A stretch of DNA of 64,000 nucleotides from NCBI GenBank assembly GCA_002307375.1, contig NTJI01000005.1, positions 1-64,000 on the forward strand. The letters are read 5' to 3'. The notes beneath the pieces are model-generated. The model worked only from the letters and a program-made list of their open reading frames with translations, was not told the origin of the DNA and searched no databases. Below, piece by piece: positions 22,398 to 32,067 of the stretch. Origin of the DNA: Lysobacteraceae bacterium NML93-0399. GTDB lineage: Bacteria > Pseudomonadota > Gammaproteobacteria > Xanthomonadales > Xanthomonadaceae. Positions within the stretch are counted from its first letter, which is position 1. The number at the start of each line of letters is the position of its first letter. The position numbers and the translations under genes are program-made.

Positions 22398-23372
22398 ATG
22401 TCCATCCGTTCGCGCGTCGACCCCTTCACGCTGCTGTTGCTGGCGACGGTCGGGCTGGCGTCGCTGCTGCCGGTGTCCGGGCGCGCGGCCTCGGCGATGG
22501 ACGTGGTGACGAATGTGGCCATCGCCGCGCTGTTCTTCCTGCACGGTGCACGCCTGTCGCGCGAGGCGATCGTCGCCGGCGCCCTGCACTGGCGCCTGCA
22601 TCTGACGATCCTGGGCTGCACCTTCGTGCTGTTTCCCCTGCTCGGTCTGCTGGGCCGGCCGCTGTCGGGCTGGCTGCTGACGCCTGAACTCTATGTCGGT
22701 CTGCTGTTTCTGTGCGCGCTGCCTTCGACGGTGCAGTCGTCGATTGCCTTCACCTCGATGGCCGGTGGCAACGTGCCGGCCGCGGTATGCAGTGCATCGC
22801 TGTCGAGCCTGGTCGGCGTGGCCCTGACGCCACTGCTGATGGCGTTGCTCGTCGGCGGCGAGGGCGCAATGGCGCATCCGTTCGAGGCGGTCGCCAAGAT
22901 TATGTTGTTGCTGCTGCTGCCGTTCGTGGCCGGCCATCTGTTGCGTCCGCGCGTCGGCGAATGGGTCGAGCGGCACCGGCCGGTGCTGCGCTGGACCGAT
23001 CAGGGCACGATTCTGCTGGTGGTCTATACGGCTTTCAGCGCATCGGTCGTCGAAGGTCTGTGGCGTGAAACGCCGGTGTGGACGCTGGTGGCGGTGAGCG
23101 TGGTCTGCGCGGTGCTGCTGGCGATTGCGATGCCGCTGATTGCCTGGATCGCCCGCCTGCTGGGATTCGATCGCGCCGACCGCATCGCCATCGTGTTCTG
23201 CGGCTCGAAGAAAAGCCTGGCCACCGGGTTGCCGATGGCCAAGCTGATGTTCGCGAGTGGCGGACTGGGGGCGATCGTGCTGCCGGTAATGATCTTCCAC
23301 CAGATCCAGCTGATCGTCTGCGCGGTCGTCGCGCGGCGTTACGCGCAGCAGGACGCCGCGCAGACGGGTTGA
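22398..23372 (+). CDS. SBF-like (bile acid:sodium symporter family) transporter
   Basis: A 324-aa membrane protein with about 9-10 helices, of the YfeH/SBF-like group distantly related to bile acid:Na+ symporters. Family marks are S-V-F-C-G-S-K-K-S-L-type (I-V-F-C-G-S-K-K-S-L-A-T-G-L-P-M-A), F-F-L-H-G-A-R-L-S and A-L-P-S-T-V-Q-S-S-I-A-F-T. Substrate unknown. The ATG at 22398 (MSIRSRVDPFTLLLLATVGL) is preferred over one six codons earlier. Divergent from the endonuclease-like gene. Confidence 0.87.
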   Translation: MSIRSRVDPFTLLLLATVGLASLLPVSGRAASAMDVVTNVAIAALFFLHGARLSREAIVAGALHWRLHLTILGCTFVLFPLLGLLGRPLSGWLLTPELYVGLLFLCALPSTVQSSIAFTSMAGGNVPAAVCSASLSSLVGVALTPLLMALLVGGEGAMAHPFEAVAKIMLLLLLPFVAGHLLRPRVGEWVERHRPVLRWTDQGTILLVVYTAFSASVVEGLWRETPVWTLVAVSVVCAVLLAIAMPLIAWIARLLGFDRADRIAIVFCGSKKSLATGLPMAKLMFASGGLGAIVLPVMIFHQIQLIVCAVVARRYAQQDAAQTG

Positions 23373-23411
23373 ACGCACGGACCCGGCAGCCGCCCGATCC
23401 GCGCGCGGTAC

Positions 23412-24617
23412 TCAGCGCTGCGCGTCATCGCTGCGCAGGCTGGTCTGGGCCGACGCGCCGGTCGACGCACCGGCGCTGCCTGCGGATGTGCCGGTGGATG
23501 CAGTTGATGCGCCCCCCGTGACACCGCTGCCGCCGGTCGCGCCGCTCGCCAGCGAGCCGGCACTGCCGCTCGATGCATCGCCGGTGCCGCTGCCTTGCGT
23601 CGAAGACGATCCGCGTCCGGCGCCCTCGCCCTGCCTGCCGCTCTGGCTGGCTGCGCCTGACGACTGGACACGCTGGGCGCCCGGTCCGCCGGCATGCTGC
23701 GCATGGTCCTGGACCCGGATGCGGTTCTCGACATCGCGCACGCCACCGCAGCCCTCGACGAGGTCCTCGATGCGGTGCTTGATCCAGCGCTGGTGCACGT
23801 AGCCTTCCAGCGTGACCACGCCATCGCGAACCTGCACCGATACCTCGCGCACGTCCACGCCGTCGTCGTCCATCAGTCGTTCGCAGACGTCCTCGGTGAT
23901 GCGGGCGTCGGAACGGGCATAGCCCTTGGGACCTACGCCGCGCCAGCCGCCTGCGCGCGCGCCGTGCTCGGCGCGACTGCGGCCGACACCTGCGCTGTAT
24001 CCGCCACGGAACGGGGCATCGTCGTGTTCGCCGGCGTGATCGCGACGTCCCCAGTCGGTCAGGTGATCGCTGCGCCCGCGACGACTGTCCTCGGCGCTGC
24101 CGTAGGCGCCGTACGCTCGACCATGCTCGCTGCGACCTTCGCGCTGCGCGTCCCACGGCGACGTCCGTCCCGCACGCGCATCGAAACCTGCGGCGGAATC
24201 GTCGTGCCCACGGCCGCCGGTCCCGCGGGGTTGCCAGCGCTGTTCATTGCGCCAGGCGTGCTCGCGACCGATCTCCGGATCGCCATAGTCGTGCATGGGG
24301 CCGCGGTCCCAGTCGGCCCGGTCGCGACCGTAGCCGCGTGCGCGGTCGTCGTGGTCGCGATCGGCGCGACTGCCAAGCCACGCGCTGCGCCCATGACCGT
24401 CATCGGCCGGGTGGTTCGGGTAGGGATCGGCGCTGCGCGACGACGGGCCGCGCCGCGCCGCTTCCTGGTCGTTGCGGGCTGTCATCTCGTCTCTCCGTTC
24501 GTTGAGCCAGCGCTTGCCGGCCTCGATATAGCGGTTGCCGGTTGCGAGCAGTTCCTCGCCGAAAGCCTTCATTTCCGATACGCCGGCAGTGTCGTCGTCG
24601 CGATTGCGCTGTCGCAT
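23412..24617 (-). CDS. BON-domain protein with long low-complexity flanks
   Basis: A 401-aa protein. A helical N-terminal part (residues 15-50) is followed by about 185 residues very rich in Arg, Asp, Gly, His and Tyr (for example D-R-G-P-M-H-D-Y-G-D-P-E-I-G-R-E). One BON domain lies at about 238-305 (I-T-E-D-V-C-E-R-L-M-D-D-D-G-V-D; V-T-L-E-G-Y-V). A Ser/Gly/Thr/Ala tail of about 90 residues ends the chain. BON domains bind phospholipid or interact with membranes in stress proteins. No signal peptide. The ribosome site CAGGAGA precedes ATG 24617 at good spacing, which fixes the start. Confidence 0.85.
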   Translation of the reverse strand: MRQRNRDDDTAGVSEMKAFGEELLATGNRYIEAGKRWLNERRDEMTARNDQEAARRGPSSRSADPYPNHPADDGHGRSAWLGSRADRDHDDRARGYGRDRADWDRGPMHDYGDPEIGREHAWRNEQRWQPRGTGGRGHDDSAAGFDARAGRTSPWDAQREGRSEHGRAYGAYGSAEDSRRGRSDHLTDWGRRDHAGEHDDAPFRGGYSAGVGRSRAEHGARAGGWRGVGPKGYARSDARITEDVCERLMDDDGVDVREVSVQVRDGVVTLEGYVHQRWIKHRIEDLVEGCGGVRDVENRIRVQDHAQHAGGPGAQRVQSSGAASQSGRQGEGAGRGSSSTQGSGTGDASSGSAGSLASGATGGSGVTGGASTASTGTSAGSAGASTGASAQTSLRSDDAQR

Positions 24618-24832
24618 GGCGTCTCCTGAGCAGGGCTGGCGGATACACCGCCGGGGGCGCCGCACCGTATGAACATCCGGCGTGGATGCGCCGTTCGCCC
24701 GAACGGCCGGCCGCGGCGCAGAAGCGGACCGGTCATCGGCCGCTCTGCGCAACGAGGCTGCGCGGCCAAGCGTTGCGCAGGCGTCAATGCATTGCGGCGA
24801 TTTCGTAGCCCCCCGCGCGGGCGTCGCGCGGA

Positions 24833-25828
<996 letters not shown>

Positions 25829-25855
25829 CGCGGTGCTCCGTCGTGAGTCAGGCGG

Positions 25856-27034
25856 TCACTGTGCAGGGCGCACCGGCAAGTCCGTGTCGAGGGGCTGGGC
25901 GGAGCTGTTCTCGCTCGAGGTTTCCGCGCCGGGCGAATGGGTGTCGGCATGCGCCACCGGTGCGACGGTGTGTGTGGACGCGCGCCGCGCATCGGCGTCG
26001 CTGACCTCGTTGCGCAGGCGCGGCAATGCTTCTGGGTGCCGCGCATCGAGGAAGGCGAGCATCGCCTCGCGCACCGCACAGCGCAGGTCGAACAACTCCC
26101 CCGAATTGCGCGCGCTGACCAGCAGGCGCACCTCGATGGTGTGCTTGTCGGTTTCGGTGACCTGGGTGACGCACACGCGCTTGTCCCAGCGCGGGTCGGC
26201 TTCGCAGATGCGCTGCAGTTCCTCGCGGATTGCGGGAATCGGCGCGCGGTGATCCAGCCACAGGAAGACCGTGCCGAGCAGCTGCGCGGTCTGCCGCGTC
26301 CAGTTCTGGAACGGGTTGGAAATGAACCACTGCAAAGGCACCACGAGCCGCCGCTCGTCCCAGACGCGCACCACGACGTAGGTCGAACTGATCTCCTCGA
26401 TACGGCCCCATTCGCCTTCGACGATCACCACGTCGTCGAGGCGGATCGGCTGGGCCAGCGCGATCTGCAGGCCGGCGATCAGGTTGCCGAAGACCGGCTG
26501 CGCGGCCACGCCGGCCACCAGACCGATGATGCCGGCCGAGGCCAGCAGCGCCGCGCCGACCTGGCGAACCTGCGGGAAGGTCATCAGCGCCAGCGACACA
26601 CCGACGAGCACCACACCGGCCTGGATCACCCGCGCGATCACGCGTGTCTGGGTCTGCACGCGACGTGCGGCGAGGTTGTCTTCGACATCGACCGGGTGCT
26701 CGCGCAGGATCCGGTCCTCGACCGCGCCCACTGCGCGCGCGAACAGCCAGGTCAGACACAACATGCCGCCGATGCCGATCCAGTGACGCAGTTGGCCGAG
26801 CAGATCGGGATCGATCGGCGTGGCATTGAGCGCGAGGGCCAGAAACAGCAGCGGCAGCGCAACGGCCGCCGGCACCGCGACGACCTGTGCGATGCGTGCG
26901 CGCAGGTGTTCCTGTGCATGCCGGCCGGCGGCGCGGGCGAGCGCGCGCAGGCTCCAGTGCACGACTAGGCCGAGGATCAGGGCAACGAGGACGGGCCACG
27001 CGATCGCGGCCAGGTGGGTCCATTCGGTGGACAT
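25856..27034 (-). CDS. MscS-family mechanosensitive channel
   Basis: A 392-aa inner-membrane protein with four to five helices and an MscS core. The pore helix region is A-A-L-L-A-S-A-G-I-I-G-L-V-A-G-V-A-A-Q (about 163-181), followed by F-G-N-L-I-A-G-L-Q-I-A. The beta domain has D-D-V-V-I-V-E-G-E-W-G-R-I-E-E-I. A cytoplasmic C-terminal region of about 60 Pro/Ser/Thr/Ala-rich residues ends the chain. It would open on osmotic downshock. Heads a probable two-gene unit with the aldo/keto reductase. Confidence 0.9.
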   Translation of the reverse strand: MSTEWTHLAAIAWPVLVALILGLVVHWSLRALARAAGRHAQEHLRARIAQVVAVPAAVALPLLFLALALNATPIDPDLLGQLRHWIGIGGMLCLTWLFARAVGAVEDRILREHPVDVEDNLAARRVQTQTRVIARVIQAGVVLVGVSLALMTFPQVRQVGAALLASAGIIGLVAGVAAQPVFGNLIAGLQIALAQPIRLDDVVIVEGEWGRIEEISSTYVVVRVWDERRLVVPLQWFISNPFQNWTRQTAQLLGTVFLWLDHRAPIPAIREELQRICEADPRWDKRVCVTQVTETDKHTIEVRLLVSARNSGELFDLRCAVREAMLAFLDARHPEALPRLRNEVSDADARRASTHTVAPVAHADTHSPGAETSSENSSAQPLDTDLPVRPAQ

Positions 27035-27135
27035 GATGATTCCGGCGACGGCGGGCCAGTCTGTGTTCGCTCAGGTCCACGCATCGTCAAACGCCTGCGA
27101 GCTGCGCGCGGCGCAACCTGCATGCAGCGTCGACC

Positions 27136-27222
27136 TCAGCGCAGCCAGGCCGCCGCGATCGCGACCAGTACCAGCACGATCGCGACGGTCGCGCCGGCGC
27201 GGCGCAGGTGGCGATGCATCAT
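27136..27222 (-). CDS. Possible 28-aa single-helix membrane peptide
   Basis: M-M-H-R-H-L-R-R-A-G then a hydrophobic stretch A-T-V-A-I-V-L-V-L-V-A-I-A-A-A-W-L-R: a basic N-terminus and one membrane helix, as in small inner-membrane proteins. GGAG lies 8 bp before the ATG, and the gene starts 19 bp after the ferric-reductase-like gene in the same direction. Too short for family assignment; it may be a partner of the reductase or not translated at all. Confidence 0.4.
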   Translation of the reverse strand: MMHRHLRRAGATVAIVLVLVAIAAAWLR

Positions 27223-27241
27223 GGCGTGGCTCCGTGCGTGC

Positions 27242-28561
27242 TCATACGAGATTGAACCGTTCGGAATACAGCCGGTCGGACGGCACCCCACGCGCAACCA
27301 GCTCGGGTTCGACCGCGTTGGCCATCGCATCGGGCCCGCACAGGTACACCGGCAGCGACGCCAGATTGCCGGGCAGGCAACGGTCGAGCAGGGCGCCGTC
27401 GATATGGCCCGATTCGCCGTCCCAGTCGTCCGGCGGATTGTCCAGAACGTGCACGACACGCAGCGGCAGTTCACGCGACAGCGCGGCGAGTTCGTCGCGG
27501 AACAGCACGTCGTCCCAGCCCGGGTTGCCGTACACCAGCCACAGCGGCACGCGCGAGCAGCGGTCGCGCGCGGTCCGCAGCATGCTCATGATCGGCGTGA
27601 TACCGACGCCGCCGGCGATGAACACCGCGCCTTCCGGGCATTGCCCGGCGTGATAGACGAACTCGCCGTAGGGCCCTTCGACGAATGCGCGCGTCCCGGG
27701 CGCGACGGTATCGATGCGGCCGGTGAAATCGCCCAGCGGCTTGATCGCGAATTCGAGCGCGCTGTCGTCGGCGCTGGAGCTGATCGAGAACGGATGCTGC
27801 TGCAGTCGCCACGGTGTGTCGCCGAGGGTGATCCACGCGTACTGGCCGGGCCGGAACGACAGGCCGTCATGACCGGCGGGCAACAGACGCAGCACGTGGC
27901 TGCCGTCACGCGCGGTGGTGACCGATTCGACCGTCCACGGCCGACGCGCGAGCCGGCGCGGCCGCAGCACGCGGTTCTCGACCACGGCGTACAGCGATGC
28001 GCCAACCCCCAGCGTCAGCAGCGTCTTCTTCCACAGCGGCGCGGTGTAGTGGTCGACCATCAATGCATGGCCCAGGCCGATGGCGACGACCAGCAGCGCA
28101 AGCACGCCGTGCAGCACGCGCCAGTGTTCGTACTGCAGGCCGAACGACAATCGCCACAGCGAGGTCGCGGTAAGCCACGTGACCGCGAGCAGCGCGATCC
28201 ACAGCGGGGTCGCCCGCATCCAGTCCTCGCGCGGGTCGAGGTAGTCGAGAAACCGTGCGTCGCCGAGCACCATCGTCAACGGATGCGCCAGCACCAGGCC
28301 CCAGCCGAGCAGGCCGGTCTGGCGATGGAACTGCAGCACATCGTCCTGCCCGAGCCCACGCGCGAACCAGCGCTGCCGACCGGAGGTGAGCGCCTGTGCC
28401 GACAGCACGCCCAGCCCGAGCAGGCCGAGCATCGCGCCGGTCTCGACGACGCGGTCGCGCACTGCCGGCGGATCGCCCGCCAGCGCGATCGCCAGCGGCA
28501 GCAGCGCGAGCGCCATCCACACCAGCAGCCACAACAGCAGCCGGCGCCAGCGGGTGTTCAT
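27242..28561 (-). CDS. Ferric reductase/NOX-like transmembrane flavocytochrome
   Basis: A 439-aa protein. Six or so helices fill residues 8-225 with two His pairs spaced by 14 (H79/H93 and H151/H165), the pattern that holds two b hemes in ferric reductases and NADPH oxidases. The C-terminal half has the FAD motif H-P-F-S-I-S-S, the NAD(P) loop G-G-V-G-I-T-P-I-M-S-M and a final Y-L-C-G-P. It would carry electrons from cytosolic NAD(P)H across the membrane to metal ions or oxygen. ATG 28561 overlaps the stop of the CtaG-like gene (ATGA). Confidence 0.88.
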   Translation of the reverse strand: MNTRWRRLLLWLLVWMALALLPLAIALAGDPPAVRDRVVETGAMLGLLGLGVLSAQALTSGRQRWFARGLGQDDVLQFHRQTGLLGWGLVLAHPLTMVLGDARFLDYLDPREDWMRATPLWIALLAVTWLTATSLWRLSFGLQYEHWRVLHGVLALLVVAIGLGHALMVDHYTAPLWKKTLLTLGVGASLYAVVENRVLRPRRLARRPWTVESVTTARDGSHVLRLLPAGHDGLSFRPGQYAWITLGDTPWRLQQHPFSISSSADDSALEFAIKPLGDFTGRIDTVAPGTRAFVEGPYGEFVYHAGQCPEGAVFIAGGVGITPIMSMLRTARDRCSRVPLWLVYGNPGWDDVLFRDELAALSRELPLRVVHVLDNPPDDWDGESGHIDGALLDRCLPGNLASLPVYLCGPDAMANAVEPELVARGVPSDRLYSERFNLV

Positions 28562-29433
28562 GCGGGGCGCCCGCTGCGTGGCAGTTCGCGCAGCAGCGCG
28601 ACCGCCAGCAGCAGGCAGACCGCGAGATAGGGCACGCCGGTCGGCACCCACATCAGCAGGCCGGCCAGCTGCTGGTCGCGCATCGGATCAATGCCGGCGA
28701 GCAGGGCGGTGTCGGTATAGACCGGATACAGCAGACGCGGGGAGAACGTCAGCAGCGCGCCGAGAAAGCCCATCAGCATCATCGCGGTGACCAGGGCCAC
28801 GCAGGCGCCTGCCGCGCTGCCGTCACGCGCACGCAGGCGGGCGAAGACCGCGCGCCAGAACCACAGACCGGCGAGCAGCACGTGTACGAGCATCAGCCGG
28901 TGCAATGCCTCGCTCTCCATCGTCGCCGCCACCGCGCCTGGCAGATGCCAGCACCACATCGTCAGCACGTGGACCAATGTCGCCACGCCCAGATGCCGGT
29001 CGGCGAACGCGGCCAGTTGCGCGCCGGTTGCGCCCGCGCGACCGGGCAGGGCCGCACGCACGCGCGCGCCGGTGCCTGCGGCCAGCAGCAGCGGCGGCAC
29101 CAGCGCGAGCAGCGTCATGTGCTGGGCGACATGTGCCGACAGCAGGTAGGGCACGTAGGCATCCAGGGGCCAGACCAGCGCGAGGATCACGGCCAGGACG
29201 GCCGCGCAGAACGCGATGTGTTCGCCGCGCCGCGCGTCGTTACGTGTGGCCCGCGCGCCGGCCACATACAGCACGACGAGCGCGACGAGCGGCGCCAGCG
29301 TCCAGACCGACAGCGACCACGCCAGGGCCAACGGCGGCGGCGGACCTTCGGGCATCGCCGCAGTCGCGGCGCCGGACCACGACACGAGGCCGGCGAATGC
29401 GGACAGAGCGGGCAGGCAAGGACGCGCAGACAT
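28558..29433 (-). CDS. CtaG-like cytochrome c oxidase assembly membrane protein
   Basis: A 291-aa membrane protein with about seven helices, of the caa3-type CtaG family. Family traits are H-V-A-Q-H-M-T-L-L-A-L-V-P-P-L-L (His residues thought to bind copper), V-L-T-M-W-C-W-H-L-P and M-L-M-G-F-L-G-A-L-L-T-F. An N-terminal signal-like helix precedes these. In other bacteria it helps insert copper into the oxidase. No oxidase subunit genes lie in the window. It is coupled to the ferric-reductase-like gene and divergent from the HemJ/CopD gene. Confidence 0.87.
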   Translation of the reverse strand: MSARPCLPALSAFAGLVSWSGAATAAMPEGPPPPLALAWSLSVWTLAPLVALVVLYVAGARATRNDARRGEHIAFCAAVLAVILALVWPLDAYVPYLLSAHVAQHMTLLALVPPLLLAAGTGARVRAALPGRAGATGAQLAAFADRHLGVATLVHVLTMWCWHLPGAVAATMESEALHRLMLVHVLLAGLWFWRAVFARLRARDGSAAGACVALVTAMMLMGFLGALLTFSPRLLYPVYTDTALLAGIDPMRDQQLAGLLMWVPTGVPYLAVCLLLAVALLRELPRSGRPA

Positions 29434-29534
29434 GCGGGCACGCTAACAAGCCACGCCGGGACATCGTGTGGACGCCACGCGGGCTTGACCCGCCACCGCG
29501 TAGGCTGCGCGCGTCCATTGCCCGCGGGGTTCCG

Positions 29535-30035
29535 GTGTATTTCTGGCTCAAAGTGCTGCACATCCTCGCGATGACCATCTGGTTCGCGGGCCTGTTCTTC
29601 CTGCCGCGTCTGTTCACCGCACGCCACGCGCAGGAGATGGACGCCGATCCGGCGTTCTGGAATCCCGTCACCAACATGCTGTTCTTCCGGGTGATGACAC
29701 CCGCGGCGCTGGTCACCATCACCGCTGGCGGCATTCTGATCGCCTGGAACCCCGACGGTGCCTGGCTGGTGCTCAAGCTGGTTGCCGTCGCGATGGCGGT
29801 GCTGCTGCACCTGTACTTCGGTCTGCTGCTCTACGAGCTGGGCCAGGATCGGGACCACCACGGCCCGACGTTCTATCGCGCGATCGGCTGGATCCCACTG
29901 GTGCTGCTGCTGGTGATCGCCGGACTGACCGGCGCCAAGCCCAGGACGCTGGGCGATCTGCCGGCGCCGCCTGCGCGGGCGGTGGATGTCGAGGACACGG
30001 TGCCGGGCATCGGGCGCGACGCGACGCGGACCTGA
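29535..30035 (+). CDS. HemJ/CopD-family membrane protein
   Basis: A 166-aa protein with four helices of the UPF0093/CopD group. V-Y-F-W-L-K-V-L-H-I-L-A-M-T-I-W-F-A-G-L-F-F-L-P-R-L-F at the start and F-Y-R-A-I-G-W-I-P-L near the end match HemJ, the membrane protoporphyrinogen IX oxidase; the early His and the lysine in the third helix (V-L-K-L-V-A-V) are kept. CopD-type copper uptake is the alternative, and the CtaG neighbour would suit that. The start is GTG 29535. Its C-terminal 25 residues are an acidic extension. Confidence 0.75.
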   Translation: MYFWLKVLHILAMTIWFAGLFFLPRLFTARHAQEMDADPAFWNPVTNMLFFRVMTPAALVTITAGGILIAWNPDGAWLVLKLVAVAMAVLLHLYFGLLLYELGQDRDHHGPTFYRAIGWIPLVLLLVIAGLTGAKPRTLGDLPAPPARAVDVEDTVPGIGRDATRT

Positions 30036-30131
30036 GGCCGCCCCTGCATGGCGGTGCGAAGCCGTGCGGTCCGGGCGTGAGCGGAAGAACAGCGGGTCGG
30101 CAGGCGCGGGACGCCGCCGACCCGGCCTGCA

Positions 30132-30362
30132 TCAGGACGCGCCGAAGCCGGGGCTGGAATGCGCGGCGGCGCGCGGCGCCGATGCCGTCTCCACGTCTTC
30201 GGCATCGAGCAGGGGATCGCCATGTGGCTTGGTGCGCCCGCCGTCGTCGGGCAGGGCATGGGCGCGGCTCGCGACAGGCCGCGCATCCTCGCGATTGCGC
30301 TGCCAGGCCCGCCAGGCGAAGTAGCTCAGCGCGCCGGCGGCAACGATCCTCAACATCTTCAT
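30132..30362 (-). CDS. Small protein with N-terminal membrane anchor
   Basis: A 76-aa protein beginning M-K-M-L-R-I-V-A-A-G-A-L-S-Y-F-A-W-R-A-W-Q-R, a short anchor, followed by a hydrophilic Asp/Ala/Pro-rich tail. GGAGGT lies 7 bp before the ATG, a strong ribosome site that supports it. Similar short anchored proteins occur in this family without assigned function. It is convergent with the HemJ/CopD gene 96 bp away. Confidence 0.65.
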   Translation of the reverse strand: MKMLRIVAAGALSYFAWRAWQRNREDARPVASRAHALPDDGGRTKPHGDPLLDAEDVETASAPRAAAHSSPGFGAS

Positions 30363-30632
30363 GGGTGACCTCCGCGGTCGGGTGGGGAAGGGCAGCGTGG
30401 CCGCGGCGCGGTGAGCCGGATGTGACTCTGCAGCCGCTGTGCCCGATGCGCCAGGGCGGCGCCTTGAGCGCGCGCGCATCACCGTGGTTGCTCGCGCGCG
30501 AGCGGCGGACCGGAGCGACCTTTGACTGCCGGCGCAATCGGCAAAGGCCCGGTCGACCGTGACCCCCGACCGTACGGGAAAGCGGGGCGGCGCCAGTACA
30601 CTGCGTCGCCGCTTCGCACTGGAACCGCCCGC

Positions 30633-30956
30633 ATGGATGTCCGCCCGCCCGGCCGTACCGGCCGCCTGTTTGCCGCTGCCGCCTTTTTCGAGGCGCTGAC
30701 ATGGGCCGGCTTGCTGGTGGGCATGCTGCTCAAGTACGGCACGCAGACGACCGACCTGGGTGTGTGGCTGTTCGGCCGGCTGCACGGTATTGCGTTCCTG
30801 GTCTACGTTGTCGCCGCCCTGTTCGCATGGGGGCGCCTGCGCTGGCCGTTGTGGGCGGTGCTCGTCGCGCTCGTTGCGGCGGTGCCGCCGCTGGCGACGG
30901 TGCCGGTGGAAATGTGGTTCCGTCGACGCGGGCTGCTGTCGGCGCCGGCAGAGTGA
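30633..30956 (+). CDS. DUF3817 membrane protein
   Basis: A 107-aa inner-membrane protein of the DUF3817 (YdzA-like) family with three helices. Residues 8-30 (G-R-L-F-A-A-A-A-F-F-E-A-L-T-W-A-G-L-L) include the family's Glu, and G-R-L-H-G-I-A-F-L-V-Y follows in helix 2. The function is unknown. ATG 30633 gives the compact family length; the frame upstream of it has no similarity to the family. Confidence 0.82.
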   Translation: MDVRPPGRTGRLFAAAAFFEALTWAGLLVGMLLKYGTQTTDLGVWLFGRLHGIAFLVYVVAALFAWGRLRWPLWAVLVALVAAVPPLATVPVEMWFRRRGLLSAPAE

Positions 30957-30971
30957 CCGCGCAGCGCGTGC

Positions 30972-31811
30972 TCAGCGTTTGACGGCCAGCACGCCGTCGA
31001 GCACGAGGTCCGTTTTCAGGCCGGCCTTCTCCAGCCGCCGCGCAACCTCGCGCGGCACGTCGCGGCCGCTGGTCAGACGGTTCGGTGCGCCGGTGTAGTG
31101 GAACAACCGGCCGCCCCGACGCAGCACGCGCGCAAGCTGGTCGTAGAACACCTGCGAATAGAGTTCTCCGGCGATGCCGAAGCGCGGCGGGTCGTGCAGC
31201 ACCGCATCCACACTCGCGTCATCGACATCGGCGATCGCCTGCGAGACATCCGCATGCGTCAGTTCCAGACGGTCTGCGGTTTCGGGCGCATCGGGGTCGG
31301 GCGACCACGGATTGAGCGTCCGCAACCACAGCACGTCTTCGTTCTTCTCGAACGAGCGGATGCGCGCCACGCCCGATTCCAGACAACACGCGGCGAAGTA
31401 ACCCAGGCCGCCGCAGGTGTCGAGCACCGTCTTGCCGCGGGGCGCGACCAGCGCGACCTTCTGCCGCGCGTCCTCGATCGGCGAGATGCGCGCCGAGACC
31501 AGCATCTTGATGCCGTCGATCTCGAAGGTGGGCGGCCCCCACGCTGTCGGCACCAGCTTGATCAGCGCACGTCCGTAGCGCGAGACAGGCGCCCACGCGC
31601 CGTTCTCGCAGACATAGATCGTGCGGTCCTTGAGCGTGCCCGGCCACGGCTGGGCGACGCCGCGCCAGGTCCAGTGATCGGGCGCGAGTGACACCGACTC
31701 GGTGCTGCGCCCCAGATCCAGCGAACCGTTCCAGCTGCCGTGTCCGCCATCGCGCGCAGCCTGCATCGCCAATGCGGTGTCACGTGTCAGCAACGGACGA
31801 TTCGAATCCAC
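30972..31811 (-). CDS. Class I SAM-dependent methyltransferase
   Basis: A Rossmann-fold methyltransferase. Motif I is V-L-D-T-C-G-G-L-G-Y-F-A, motif II has S-F-E-K-N-E, and the active-site-like motif is H-D-P-P-R-F-G-I. The DPPR form and the N-terminal domain (G-I-K-M-L-V-S) resemble RNA or small-molecule methyltransferases of the archaeal/bacterial MJ1233-like group. The substrate is unknown. I use GTG 31811 (V-D-S-N-R-P-L-L-T-R-D), 279 aa; a GTG at 31892 would add 27 poorly conserved residues. Convergent with the DUF3817 gene, 15 bp apart. Confidence 0.8.
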   Translation of the reverse strand: MDSNRPLLTRDTALAMQAARDGGHGSWNGSLDLGRSTESVSLAPDHWTWRGVAQPWPGTLKDRTIYVCENGAWAPVSRYGRALIKLVPTAWGPPTFEIDGIKMLVSARISPIEDARQKVALVAPRGKTVLDTCGGLGYFAACCLESGVARIRSFEKNEDVLWLRTLNPWSPDPDAPETADRLELTHADVSQAIADVDDASVDAVLHDPPRFGIAGELYSQVFYDQLARVLRRGGRLFHYTGAPNRLTSGRDVPREVARRLEKAGLKTDLVLDGVLAVKR

Positions 31812-32067
31812 AGGGTGATGCCGTTTGAACGGGCAGGCATCGTAAACCGCGCTGCCGCAGCGCGCATGGTGGTGTCGACACGAGTTCCTCACCCCCCTAA
31901 ACCTGCCTTGAACCTGAAGACCGGGATTTCGTGGAGGCGTCGTGAAGGTTTGCGTGCGCTTCAGGCGGGGCTGTCTCTACTGCGGCCCGTGGTGCATCGA
32001 GCGCCGCCAATATCCCCCGCAAACGCGTGCCGCTCTGGCGCGTTCAAGACCAAGAAGGATGCCCCCG

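Noticed and set aside
30363-30632. A hidden small gene between the anchored protein and DUF3817
   Set aside because: No frame in these 270 bp has a ribosome site plus plausible composition; probably the two divergent promoters.
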